Shown: positions 1 through 6,138 of the stretch, piece after piece | Layout of the letters: every line of letters starts with the position of its first letter | Numbering within the stretch: the first letter of the stretch is position 1 | Source: Geobacter sp. UBA4074 | GTDB taxonomy: Bacteria > Desulfobacterota > Desulfuromonadia > Geobacterales > Pseudopelobacteraceae | NCBI GenBank assembly: GCA_002383415.1 | Contig: DFYU01000152.1 | Span: 23,670-38,121 of the forward strand | Direction of reading: 5' to 3' | Length of the DNA: 14,452 nt | Notes under the pieces: generated by a model | The model's database searches: none | Told to the model about the DNA's origin: nothing | What the model saw: only the letters and a program-made list of their open reading frames with translations | Made by a program: the position numbers and the translations under genes

Positions 1-325
1 TCATCTCCAGCAGCAGGGCGATCGATTCGCTGCGCAGGCCGCCCCGCCAGCAGTAGACCAGTACCGGTCGGCCGGCAGCCGCTTCGGTAATGGTGGCCAC
101 AATCGAGGGAAAGCGGTGGCAGGTCAGCTCGAGGCCTCGCTGGCGGGCCAGCTGGGGTCCCTGCTGCTTGTAGAGGGTGCCGATCTCAACCCGTTCGGCG
201 TTGGTCAGAATCGGGACGTTGATGGCCCCTGGCAGATGATCGTCGGCAAATTCCAGCGGGGTCCTGGCGTCAATGATGCAGTGGGTGTCGAGCAACTGTG
301 GTGAAAACGGGATGGTGCGGGGCAT
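1..325 (-). CDS. mnmH: tRNA 2-selenouridine synthase (MnmH/SelU), N-terminal part, cut by window edge
   Basis: The first 108 codons read on the minus strand from the ATG at 325; the rest lies beyond base 1. The fragment is a rhodanese domain. 'IIDARTPLEF' (residues 17-26) and 'LPGAINVPILTNAERVEIGT' (31-50), followed by 'YKQQG' (52-56), are typical of MnmH. The active-site loop 'CWRGGLRS' carries the catalytic Cys92. In this family the rhodanese domain is followed by a P-loop domain, which is not visible here. The enzyme replaces sulfur by selenium in 2-thiouridine at the wobble position of some tRNAs, using selenophosphate. A GGAG lies 10 bases before the start. The gene diverges from fba. 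A generic rhodanese is the alternative, but the 'NAERVEIGTLYKQQG' stretch argues for MnmH. Confidence 0.88.
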   Translation of the reverse strand, partial: MPRTIPFSPQLLDTHCIIDARTPLEFADDHLPGAINVPILTNAERVEIGTLYKQQGPQLARQRGLELTCHRFPSIVATITEAAAGRPVLVYCWRGGLRSESIALLLEM

Positions 326-371
326 GGATACGGCGCTCCAGAAGCGGAATTTTCAAGGCTTGACCCTTGCC

Positions 372-399
372 TTGCACGGGATTCGATGCTACATATAAA
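372..399 (+). promoter_or_regulatory. Candidate sigma-70 promoter for fba
   Basis: TTGCAC (372-377) and TATAAA (394-399) are separated by 16 bases. Transcription would start near 406, leaving a leader of about 60 bases. An inverted repeat, CAAGGC (354-359) with GCCTTG (369-374), overlaps the -35 box and could be an operator. Confidence 0.42.
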
Positions 400-422
400 C
401 ACTCTTTTTCTTTGGTTTGCAA
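393..422 (-). promoter_or_regulatory. Candidate sigma-70 promoter for mnmH
   Basis: On the minus strand TTGCAA (417-422) and TTATAT (393-398) are 18 bases apart, and would give a leader of roughly 60 bases to the mnmH ATG. The -10 box overlaps the candidate fba -10 box on the other strand. Called by eye only. Confidence 0.33.
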
Positions 423-468
423 GGTTGCTGAGACCTTTTTAGCTGATCACTAACCCCAGGAGGAAGCC

Positions 469-1446
469 ATGCAGAACAAGCAGGTGCACTACAGTGAGTT
501 GGGACTGGTCAACACCAAGGAGATGTTTAGCAAGGCCATGGCGGGCAAGTACGCCATTCCGGCCTATAACTTCAATAACCTCGAGCAGCTGCAGGCCATC
601 ATTACCGGCTGTGTCGAGACCAACTCGCCGGTGATCATCCAGGTTTCCAAAGGGGCTCGCAGCTACGCCAACGAGACCATGCTGCGCTACATGGCGATGG
701 GGGCTGTGCAGATGGCCCGTGAGATGGGCTCCAACATTCCGATCTGTCTGCATCTGGATCACGGTGATTCCTTTGAGTTATGCAAATCCTGCGTGGACAG
801 CGGCTTTTCCTCGGTGATGATCGACGGCTCGCACCTGCCCTATGAAGAAAACGTGGCGCTCTGTAAGAAGGTGGTGGAGTACGCCCACCAGTTTAATGTG
901 AGCGTGGAGGGTGAGCTGGGGGTGCTGGCCGGCATCGAGGACGAGGTCTCGGCCGAGCATTCCACCTACACCAAACCGGAAGAGGTGGAGGATTTTGTCA
1001 AAAAGACCGGCGTGGATTCGCTGGCCATCTCGATCGGCACCAGCCATGGCGCCTACAAGTTCAAGGCCGGGCAGCCGGTACCGCCGCTACGTTTCGATAT
1101 CCTGTCCGAATGCGAAAAGCGGATCCCTGGCTTCCCGATCGTGCTGCACGGCGCCTCATCGGTGGTGCCGGAGTATGTGGATCTGATCAATCAGCACGGC
1201 GGCAAGCTGGAAGGCGCCGTTGGCGTACCCGAGGAGCAGCTGCGTCAGGCCGCTGCCAGCGCGGTCTGCAAGATCAATATCGATTCCGATGGCCGCCTGG
1301 CGGTAACTGCCAAGGTGCGCGAGTACTTTGCCAAAGACCCCAAGGAATTCGATCCGCGCAAGTATCTGGGCGAGGCCCGCAAGGAACTGGTCAAGCTGAT
1401 CAAGCACAAGAACGAGACAGTGTTGGGGTCGGCCGGTAAGGCTTAA
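469..1446 (+). CDS. fba: Fructose-bisphosphate aldolase, class II (zinc-dependent)
   Basis: 325 residues. This cytoplasmic enzyme of glycolysis and gluconeogenesis reversibly cleaves fructose 1,6-bisphosphate to glyceraldehyde 3-phosphate and dihydroxyacetone phosphate. The zinc and substrate motifs are in order: 'HLDHG' (95-99), 'EGELG' (147-151), 'SIGTSHGAYKF' (188-198), 'LHGASS' (226-231) and 'KINIDSD' (268-274). Length and motifs fit a class II enzyme, closer to the long 'HGAYKFK' aldolases than to the shorter tagatose-bisphosphate aldolases, though substrate choice cannot be proved by reading. The ATG has a full AGGAGG (458-463) five bases upstream. In an organism living on acetate this enzyme mainly serves gluconeogenesis. 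A small terminator overlaps its stop codon, so it is probably a single-gene unit. Confidence 0.95.
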   Translation: MQNKQVHYSELGLVNTKEMFSKAMAGKYAIPAYNFNNLEQLQAIITGCVETNSPVIIQVSKGARSYANETMLRYMAMGAVQMAREMGSNIPICLHLDHGDSFELCKSCVDSGFSSVMIDGSHLPYEENVALCKKVVEYAHQFNVSVEGELGVLAGIEDEVSAEHSTYTKPEEVEDFVKKTGVDSLAISIGTSHGAYKFKAGQPVPPLRFDILSECEKRIPGFPIVLHGASSVVPEYVDLINQHGGKLEGAVGVPEEQLRQAAASAVCKINIDSDGRLAVTAKVREYFAKDPKEFDPRKYLGEARKELVKLIKHKNETVLGSAGKA

Positions 1447-1464
1447 AGCGTAAGCGGTTTTTTT
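1441..1464 (+). terminator. Weak intrinsic terminator of fba
   Basis: GCTTA (1441-1445) pairs with TAAGC (1451-1455) over a 5-base loop; GG and seven T follow (1458-1464). The stem is short and includes the fba stop codon, so termination may be partial and some reading into the PilZ gene is possible. Confidence 0.5.
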
Positions 1465-1483
1465 AGTTCGTGAGGTGATCGCC

Positions 1484-1858
1484 ATGAGCATGCGCAAGTT
1501 TTCACGGGTAGCGTTTCATGTTGTAGCCACGGTCACCGCCGGCAGTCGCAGTTTCCAAGGCGCGGTGTCAGACCTTTCGATGAACGGTCTGTTTCTGGAA
1601 ACCTCGGAGCGCCTGCCCGAGGGGGATGCCGTGGAGATCATGATTGCCCTGGCCGGTACCGAGCCTGAGCTGCGGGTCGCTTTCAGTGGCCGTGTCGCGC
1701 GCCTGACCGAAACCGGCATCGGTTTTCATTTCGAAAAGGTTGATCTGGATTCCTACACCCACCTCAAAAACATCATCGCCTACAATATGGCTGATCCCGA
1801 TAAGGTGATGGAAGAGATCTACAGCAATATTGAAGAGAATATCTCTTCCCACCACTGA
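1484..1858 (+). CDS. Single-domain PilZ protein (c-di-GMP binding)
   Basis: 124 residues and essentially only a PilZ domain. Both ligand motifs are present: RxxxR as R4-K-F-S-R8, and D/NxSxxG as D30-L-S-M-N-G35. The rest follows the usual PilZ beta-barrel pattern, with 'ETGIGFHFE' near its end. A C-terminal tail of the 'YTHLKNIIAYNMADPDKV' kind, common in stand-alone PilZ proteins, completes it. PilZ proteins of this type bind cyclic di-GMP and act on motility, pili or polysaccharide export through a partner. I chose the ATG at 1484 because GAGGTG (1472-1477) sits 6 bases before it; an in-frame GTG at 1475 lies inside that site. The gene ends 18 bases before the chemoreceptor and is probably cotranscribed with it, which suggests a shared role in signalling. 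The partner is unknown. Confidence 0.88.
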   Translation: MSMRKFSRVAFHVVATVTAGSRSFQGAVSDLSMNGLFLETSERLPEGDAVEIMIALAGTEPELRVAFSGRVARLTETGIGFHFEKVDLDSYTHLKNIIAYNMADPDKVMEEIYSNIEENISSHH

Positions 1859-1876
1859 CCTCGCTGGGGGGCAGCA

Positions 1877-3862
1877 ATGAAACAGTGCAGTCACTGCAAA
1901 AAATATTCGGTGCTCGGCTTTGTTCTGGGGATTGGCGCCCCGCTGGGCTGGGCGCTGTTGCGTCTGGTTTTCTTTTATGACCCCGAACAACCGCTGGTTG
2001 CGCAGTTTCTGCATGATATCACCCGTGATGGACAACATCGTTTTCTGTATGCCTACATGGGGGTCGGTACCGCCTTTGTACTGGCCACGCTGGGGTACCT
2101 GATCGGCAAGAACGGTGACGAGCTGCGTCATCGCGCCCTTGAACTGGACAGTCTGCATCAGGAGGTGGCCTCACAGAAGGAGATCTTTGAGCACCGTTTT
2201 GTGGTGCTCAACACCAATATCAAGAATTTCCACCAGATCAGCAGCCGTATCCAGACTTCGCTCAACCTGGAAGAGGTCTTGATGCTCTGCGCTGAAGGCC
2301 TGCACAAGGTGCTGGGCTATGAACGGGTCAATATCCTGATGGCGACCCAGGGAAACAAGGAACTGCGCTTTGTGACCACCGCCGGCAGCAACACCGCAGC
2401 GGTGGCAGACCTGATGTTGCCGATCGAGCCCACCATCGGCGTTTTTTACAAGGTACTGCAGGAGCGCAAGCCGTACCTGATCGACGACATCAACCGCTAC
2501 GGAGCGGATTACCACCTTCAGGCGCCCTTTGATACCATCGAGGTCTTCCGTTCCCGCAACTTCATTGTCTGTCCGATCGTGGTCAAGGGTGAGGCGGTGG
2601 GGGCCTTTGCCATCGACAACAAACGTTCGCGGCGCCCCTTAAACGAATCCGATCTGGACACGATCATGCTGTTTGCCGATCAGGTGTCCAATGCCATTAC
2701 CCGCATCAACCTGCTGACCTCCATCGACACGCTGACCACCGAGCTGGAAAGCTCTTTTTCTTTCCTGCAGAGCCACCGTGAGCAATACACCCGCAATGTT
2801 GCCAATGTGCTGGAGAGCATCGAGTCCGTGACCGACGGCGCCGCCGTGATCGCCTCCGCCTCGGAGGGGGTGATGGCCTCGGTGGACGAGACCAGTACGG
2901 CGGTCAACGAGATCTCGGTGGCCATTGAAGAGGTCTCCCGCAATCTGGATACCTTAGCCGGCATTGTGCACCAGTCGGCCTCGGCCATGGAGCAGATCTC
3001 CAGTACCATTGCCAATGTGGAGCGCAGCGCCGCCATCTCCCACGAGGTTTCCAGCCAGGTGCAGGCCGAAACTGCCGAGGGCCGCACGGCGGTAAGCGAG
3101 ACCATCGGTGCCCTGGACGAGATCCAGTGTTCGGTTGAAGAATCACACGCCCGCATCACCCGTCTGGCCACCAACAGCAACCGGATCGAAAACATCGTCA
3201 GTGTGATCAACGACATCACCAAGCGGACCAACCTGCTGGCCTTGAACGCCTCGATCATTGCTGCCCAGGCCGGCGAGCATGGCCGCAGCTTCGGAGTGGT
3301 GGCCGACGAAATCCGTAACCTGTCGTTGCAGACCGGCCATTCTACCGGCGAGATTACGGCCATCATCGAAGAGATCATGTTTGAATCACAGCAGGCTGCC
3401 GACAACATCACCGCCTCAAAAGGGCTGGTGCAGCGCGGGGTTGAGCTGGGGCACGTCATGGGCCAGACCCTGCAGGCGATTTATGACCGTTCGGTCTGTT
3501 CGATGGAGATGACCCAGGAGATCAAGCAGGCCACTGAGGAGCAGTCCTTGAGTGTTCAGACCGTGGCCCGCTCCATGGAGGACATCAGCGACATGACCTC
3601 TCAGATCTTCAATGCCTCCAAGGATCAAGCCAAGGCCACCCGCAGCATCGCCCGCTCCATCGAGACCATCAAGGAGATGGCCCATGAGATGGTGCAGTCC
3701 ACTGCCCGTCAGGTGGACGATGGCCGGCAGATACGGCACACCGTTCAATCGGTCAGCGCCATGGTCAGCCAGATGTTCGACAATATGGACGCCCGCCGCG
3801 CCCAGGGGGCCGAGGTGGTCAAAGAGCTGGAAAACATGAAAAACCTGACCTGTACCCTGTAG
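1877..3862 (+). CDS. Membrane-bound GAF-domain methyl-accepting chemotaxis protein with a divergent signalling tip
   Basis: 661 residues. Order: a short N-terminus with C4-x-x-C7, a hydrophobic segment at about 11-33, a short loop, a second at about 58-76, a helical linker (81-118), a GAF domain (about 130-275) and a long coiled-coil MCP signalling domain (about 300-655). No HAMP domain is evident. With a loop of only about 24 residues outside the membrane, sensing probably happens in the cytoplasmic GAF domain. The hairpin tip reads 'TNLLALNASIIAAQAGEHGR' (451-470). Compared with E. coli Tsr, the positions of E385 and R388 are I461 and Q464, while N457 and E467 (N381, E391 of Tsr) are kept. 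The tip resembles a receptor class I know from deltaproteobacteria. There is no C-terminal CheR-binding pentapeptide. It lies between a PilZ gene and crcB; the ligand is unknown. Confidence 0.88.
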   Translation: MKQCSHCKKYSVLGFVLGIGAPLGWALLRLVFFYDPEQPLVAQFLHDITRDGQHRFLYAYMGVGTAFVLATLGYLIGKNGDELRHRALELDSLHQEVASQKEIFEHRFVVLNTNIKNFHQISSRIQTSLNLEEVLMLCAEGLHKVLGYERVNILMATQGNKELRFVTTAGSNTAAVADLMLPIEPTIGVFYKVLQERKPYLIDDINRYGADYHLQAPFDTIEVFRSRNFIVCPIVVKGEAVGAFAIDNKRSRRPLNESDLDTIMLFADQVSNAITRINLLTSIDTLTTELESSFSFLQSHREQYTRNVANVLESIESVTDGAAVIASASEGVMASVDETSTAVNEISVAIEEVSRNLDTLAGIVHQSASAMEQISSTIANVERSAAISHEVSSQVQAETAEGRTAVSETIGALDEIQCSVEESHARITRLATNSNRIENIVSVINDITKRTNLLALNASIIAAQAGEHGRSFGVVADEIRNLSLQTGHSTGEITAIIEEIMFESQQAADNITASKGLVQRGVELGHVMGQTLQAIYDRSVCSMEMTQEIKQATEEQSLSVQTVARSMEDISDMTSQIFNASKDQAKATRSIARSIETIKEMAHEMVQSTARQVDDGRQIRHTVQSVSAMVSQMFDNMDARRAQGAEVVKELENMKNLTCTL

Positions 3863-3864
3863 TC

Positions 3865-4242
3865 ATGGCAACGGTCCTTTCCATTGCCCTGTTCGGCGCC
3901 GCTGGCTGTCTTGCCCGCTACTGGCTGTCCAGCTGGGTCAACCGTCTGCTGAGCCAGCACCCCTTTCCGTTCGGCACCCTGGTGGTCAATCTGCTGGGGG
4001 CCTTCCTGATCGGCCTGGTGATCGAATTTTCACTGCGTAGTACCATGCTTTCTCACAATCTGCGGGTGGCCCTGACTATTGGTTTTCTGGGCGGCCTGAC
4101 CACCTTTTCCACCTTCAGTGTTGAGACCTTTACCCTGCTGGAGCGGGGCCAACTTTTGATCGCCTTCGGCAACATGCTGTTGAGCGTGACCCTCTGTCTG
4201 CTGGCTACCTGGGGCGGCATTGCGTTGGCTCGGCTGGTCTGA
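3865..4242 (+). CDS. crcB: Fluoride ion channel CrcB/Fluc
   Basis: 125 residues with four hydrophobic segments, the usual length. Fluc proteins form antiparallel dimers in the inner membrane and let fluoride leave the cell. Family motifs are present: 'GCLARYW' (14-20), 'FPFGTLVVNLLGAFLIG' (34-50) with the pore Asn42, and 'GFLGGLTTFSTFS' (73-85) with the phenylalanine track and the central-sodium-site region. The start lies 2 bases after the receptor stop codon (TAGTCATG) with no Shine-Dalgarno sequence, so translation should depend on ribosomes finishing the upstream gene. No fluoride riboswitch is seen and there is no room for one. Constitutive low expression as part of the PilZ-receptor transcript is the simplest reading. 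No partner crcB copy is in the window. Confidence 0.93.
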   Translation: MATVLSIALFGAAGCLARYWLSSWVNRLLSQHPFPFGTLVVNLLGAFLIGLVIEFSLRSTMLSHNLRVALTIGFLGGLTTFSTFSVETFTLLERGQLLIAFGNMLLSVTLCLLATWGGIALARLV

Positions 4243-4489
4243 TGGTCTGATGTAGAGAAAACGCTGGTATTCAAAAGTTTGCATATGTTAATCTCTTTCG
4301 GCACGAGGACGGCCACCCGTTTGGGGGTTGATCCGCACGGCAGTACAGACACAGGACATACCGCCTGGATTTGAGCAGCTGGCTGGACCGGGACGGACGG
4401 AAGAAAGCCCGCATCGGTTCCACCGATCGCCACGTATACGGCGCACCGTCCCTCGGTGCGCCTTTTTTGTTGGCTGGCAGGAGTACGCT
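4243..4489 (+). ncRNA. Structured panB leader; candidate 'pan' RNA motif
   Basis: The 247 bases between crcB and panB contain no gene. From about 4300 on they hold a chain of possible hairpins. One at 4331-4370 pairs ATCC with GGAT, GGC with GCC and GTA with TAC, closing a loop at 4346-4358. GGACCG (4385-4390) can pair with CGGTTCC (4415-4421), or instead ATCGGT (4413-4418) can pair with ACCGAT (4422-4427); these exclude each other. A strong terminator follows. The 'pan' motif is a known RNA element upstream of pantothenate genes in Firmicutes, Chloroflexi and deltaproteobacteria, described as a stem with conserved bulged adenines and often in tandem. Position and layout fit, but I cannot confirm its consensus by eye. 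Confidence 0.5.
4440..4468 (+). terminator. Strong intrinsic terminator in front of panB
   Basis: GGCGCACCG (4440-4448) pairs perfectly with CGGTGCGCC (4454-4462) around the loop TCCCT, followed by six T (4463-4468). It ends only 21 bases before the panB ATG, so it either ends the crcB transcript or acts as an attenuator in the panB leader. CGCC (4428-4431) could pair with GGCG (4440-4443) and would disturb its 5' arm. Confidence 0.85.
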
Positions 4490-5290
4490 ATGCGCAAAAA
4501 GATGACCATTCCCGAAATTATGCAGATGAAGCAGGAAGGCCGCAAGGTGACGGTGCTGACTGCCTATGACTACCCGACGGCTCGCCTGGTGGATGAGGGC
4601 GGAGTGGACGCCATTTTAGTGGGTGATTCGGCTGGCGTGGTGTTCAGCGGTCATGAAAACACCCTGCCGGTCACCATGGATGAGATGCTCTACCATGTGA
4701 AGGCAGTGACGCGGGCCAGGCCCAAGGCGCTGGTGGTGGCCGACATGCCGTTCATGGCCTGCCAGTGCGGTGAGGTTGAAGCCCTTAAAAACTGTGGCCG
4801 CATGCTGCAGGAGGGGGGCGCCGAGGCGGTCAAGATCGAGGGGGGCACCAATATGGCGGCCATCATCAGGGCCGTAACCGAGATGGATATCCCTGTGATG
4901 GGGCATGTGGGGCTGACTCCTCAGTCGGTGCATCGCATGGGGGGCTACCGTGTGCAGGGGCGTAAGGATCAGGCTGAGCGGGTCATCGAGGATGCTCTGG
5001 CAGTGCAGGCGGCCGGGGCTTTTGCCGTGGTGCTGGAAGGTATTCCTTCCAAGCTGGCGGCCCGCATCACCGAACAGCTGGCGATACCAACTATCGGCAT
5101 CGGCGCCGGCCCGGCCTGTGACGGTCAGGTGCTGGTGATCCACGATATTCTGGGGTTGTGCGAGAAATATTCCCCCAAGTTTGTCAAGCGGTATGCCGAT
5201 CTGGGGCCGGTTATCACTGAGGCGTCACGACAGTATGTGTCGGAGGTAAAAGAGGGGCTTTTTCCGACTGAGGAGCATTCGTTCTCATGA
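4490..5290 (+). CDS. panB: 3-methyl-2-oxobutanoate hydroxymethyltransferase (ketopantoate hydroxymethyltransferase)
   Basis: 266 residues, the normal length. PanB transfers a hydroxymethyl group from 5,10-methylene-tetrahydrofolate to 2-oxoisovalerate, giving ketopantoate, the first committed step to pantothenate. Residues expected from the E. coli enzyme are visible: the metal ligands in 'VGDSAG' (D46), 'VADMPF' (D85) and 'KIEGG' (E117), and the catalytic Glu in 'LEGIPS' (E183). 'GHVGLTPQ' (138-145) and 'GIGAGPACDGQVLV' (203-216) are also family signatures. The ATG at 4490 has AGGAG (4479-4483) six bases upstream; an in-frame extension back to 4328 would run through the terminator and is rejected. 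The stop overlaps the panC start (ATGA). Expression is probably controlled by the leader RNA and terminator before it. Confidence 0.96.
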   Translation: MRKKMTIPEIMQMKQEGRKVTVLTAYDYPTARLVDEGGVDAILVGDSAGVVFSGHENTLPVTMDEMLYHVKAVTRARPKALVVADMPFMACQCGEVEALKNCGRMLQEGGAEAVKIEGGTNMAAIIRAVTEMDIPVMGHVGLTPQSVHRMGGYRVQGRKDQAERVIEDALAVQAAGAFAVVLEGIPSKLAARITEQLAIPTIGIGAGPACDGQVLVIHDILGLCEKYSPKFVKRYADLGPVITEASRQYVSEVKEGLFPTEEHSFS

Positions 5291-6138
5291 AACTGATCAG
5301 TGACGTGCAGGAGATGCAGCAGTTTGCCCTGGAGCAGAAGCGGCAGGGCAGGCGGATCGCCTTTGTGCCCACCATGGGTTTTCTGCATGAGGGGCATGCC
5401 TCGCTCTTGCGTGAAGGGCGTAGGCGGGGCGATCTACTGGTGCTTTCGATCTTTGTGAACCCCACGCAGTTCGGCCCCCATGAGGACCTGGAGCGTTACC
5501 CGCGCAACCTTGAAGGGGATTGTGCCTTGGCGGAGCAGTGCGGCGTAGATGTCGTCTTTGCGCCCACTGCGGGCGGTATGTACCCGCCCGGTTTCCAGAC
5601 CACGGTCAGCCTGGGGCCGCTGACCGAGCCGCTGTGCGGCGCCAGCCGGCCCGGCCATTTCAACGGGGTGGCGGTGGTGGTGACCAAACTGTTCGGCATC
5701 GTGCAGCCCGACCTGGCCCTGTTCGGCACCAAGGATTTTCAACAATTGGCGGTGATCCGTCAGATGACCGCCGACCTGAATCTGGCGGTTGAGGTGGTGG
5801 GGATGCCGATCGTGCGCGAAGCGGACGGTCTGGCCATGTCCTCCCGCAACAGTTACCTCACGCTACCGCAGCGACAGCAAGCGTTGTGCCTGTATCGGGC
5901 TGTGCAGCGGGTCAGGCAGGTATTCGGCAGCGGTGAGACCTCTGTTGAACGTTTGTTGACCGAGGCACGACGGGTGATCGAGGCAGTTGCGGAAGCCGAG
6001 ATTGACTACCTGGAACTACGGGACGGCCGCACCCTGCAACCGGTGGCGCAGGCAGATGCCGGCACCCTGTTTGCGCTGGCGGTCAGGATCGGCACTACCC
6101 GGCTGATTGACAATACGGTTCTCGGAGATGATGCCTGA
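5287..6138 (+). CDS. panC: Pantothenate synthetase (pantoate--beta-alanine ligase)
   Basis: 283 residues, the usual size. PanC activates pantoate with ATP to pantoyl-adenylate and joins it to beta-alanine. Class I synthetase-like nucleotide motifs are present: 'PTMGFLHEGH' (28-37) with the HxGH signature, and the KMSKS-like 'MSSRN' (184-188). 'FVNPTQFGPHED' (56-67), 'GHFNGV' (123-128) and 'LFGTKDFQQL' (145-154) form the substrate site; the family usually has 'FGEKD', so Thr148 is a mild variation. The start overlaps the panB stop by 4 bases and the stop overlaps the next start by 1 base (TGATG), so the three genes should be translated in a coupled way. No panE (ketopantoate reductase) is in the window; that step must be encoded elsewhere or done by IlvC. 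Confidence 0.96.
   Translation: MKLISDVQEMQQFALEQKRQGRRIAFVPTMGFLHEGHASLLREGRRRGDLLVLSIFVNPTQFGPHEDLERYPRNLEGDCALAEQCGVDVVFAPTAGGMYPPGFQTTVSLGPLTEPLCGASRPGHFNGVAVVVTKLFGIVQPDLALFGTKDFQQLAVIRQMTADLNLAVEVVGMPIVREADGLAMSSRNSYLTLPQRQQALCLYRAVQRVRQVFGSGETSVERLLTEARRVIEAVAEAEIDYLELRDGRTLQPVAQADAGTLFALAVRIGTTRLIDNTVLGDDA

Noticed and set aside
413..428. Sigma-54-like promoter before fba (TGG ... TTGC)
   Set aside because: The GG and GC elements are 11 bases apart instead of the required 10, and the -24 box is poor.
2680..3459. 259-codon open frame on the minus strand inside the GAF chemoreceptor gene
   Set aside because: It lies opposite a clearly coding receptor domain, has a low-complexity Ser/Ala/Met/Val-rich product and no motif; it is a shadow of codon bias in a GC-rich genome.
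3840..3864. Fluoride riboswitch expected before crcB
   Set aside because: The crcB start is 2 bases from the receptor stop; the preceding bases are coding and show no such fold.
4300..4470. c-di-GMP (GEMM), cobalamin, TPP or tetrahydrofolate riboswitch, SRP RNA or tmRNA in the panB leader
   Set aside because: None of the core sequence signatures I know for these RNAs is present; 'GACGGAAGAAAGCCC' only superficially recalls the SRP loop.
4328..4489. In-frame N-terminal extension of PanB by 54 codons
   Set aside because: It would be translated through a strong terminator, lacks similarity to PanB, and the ATG at 4490 has a good ribosome binding site and gives the normal length.
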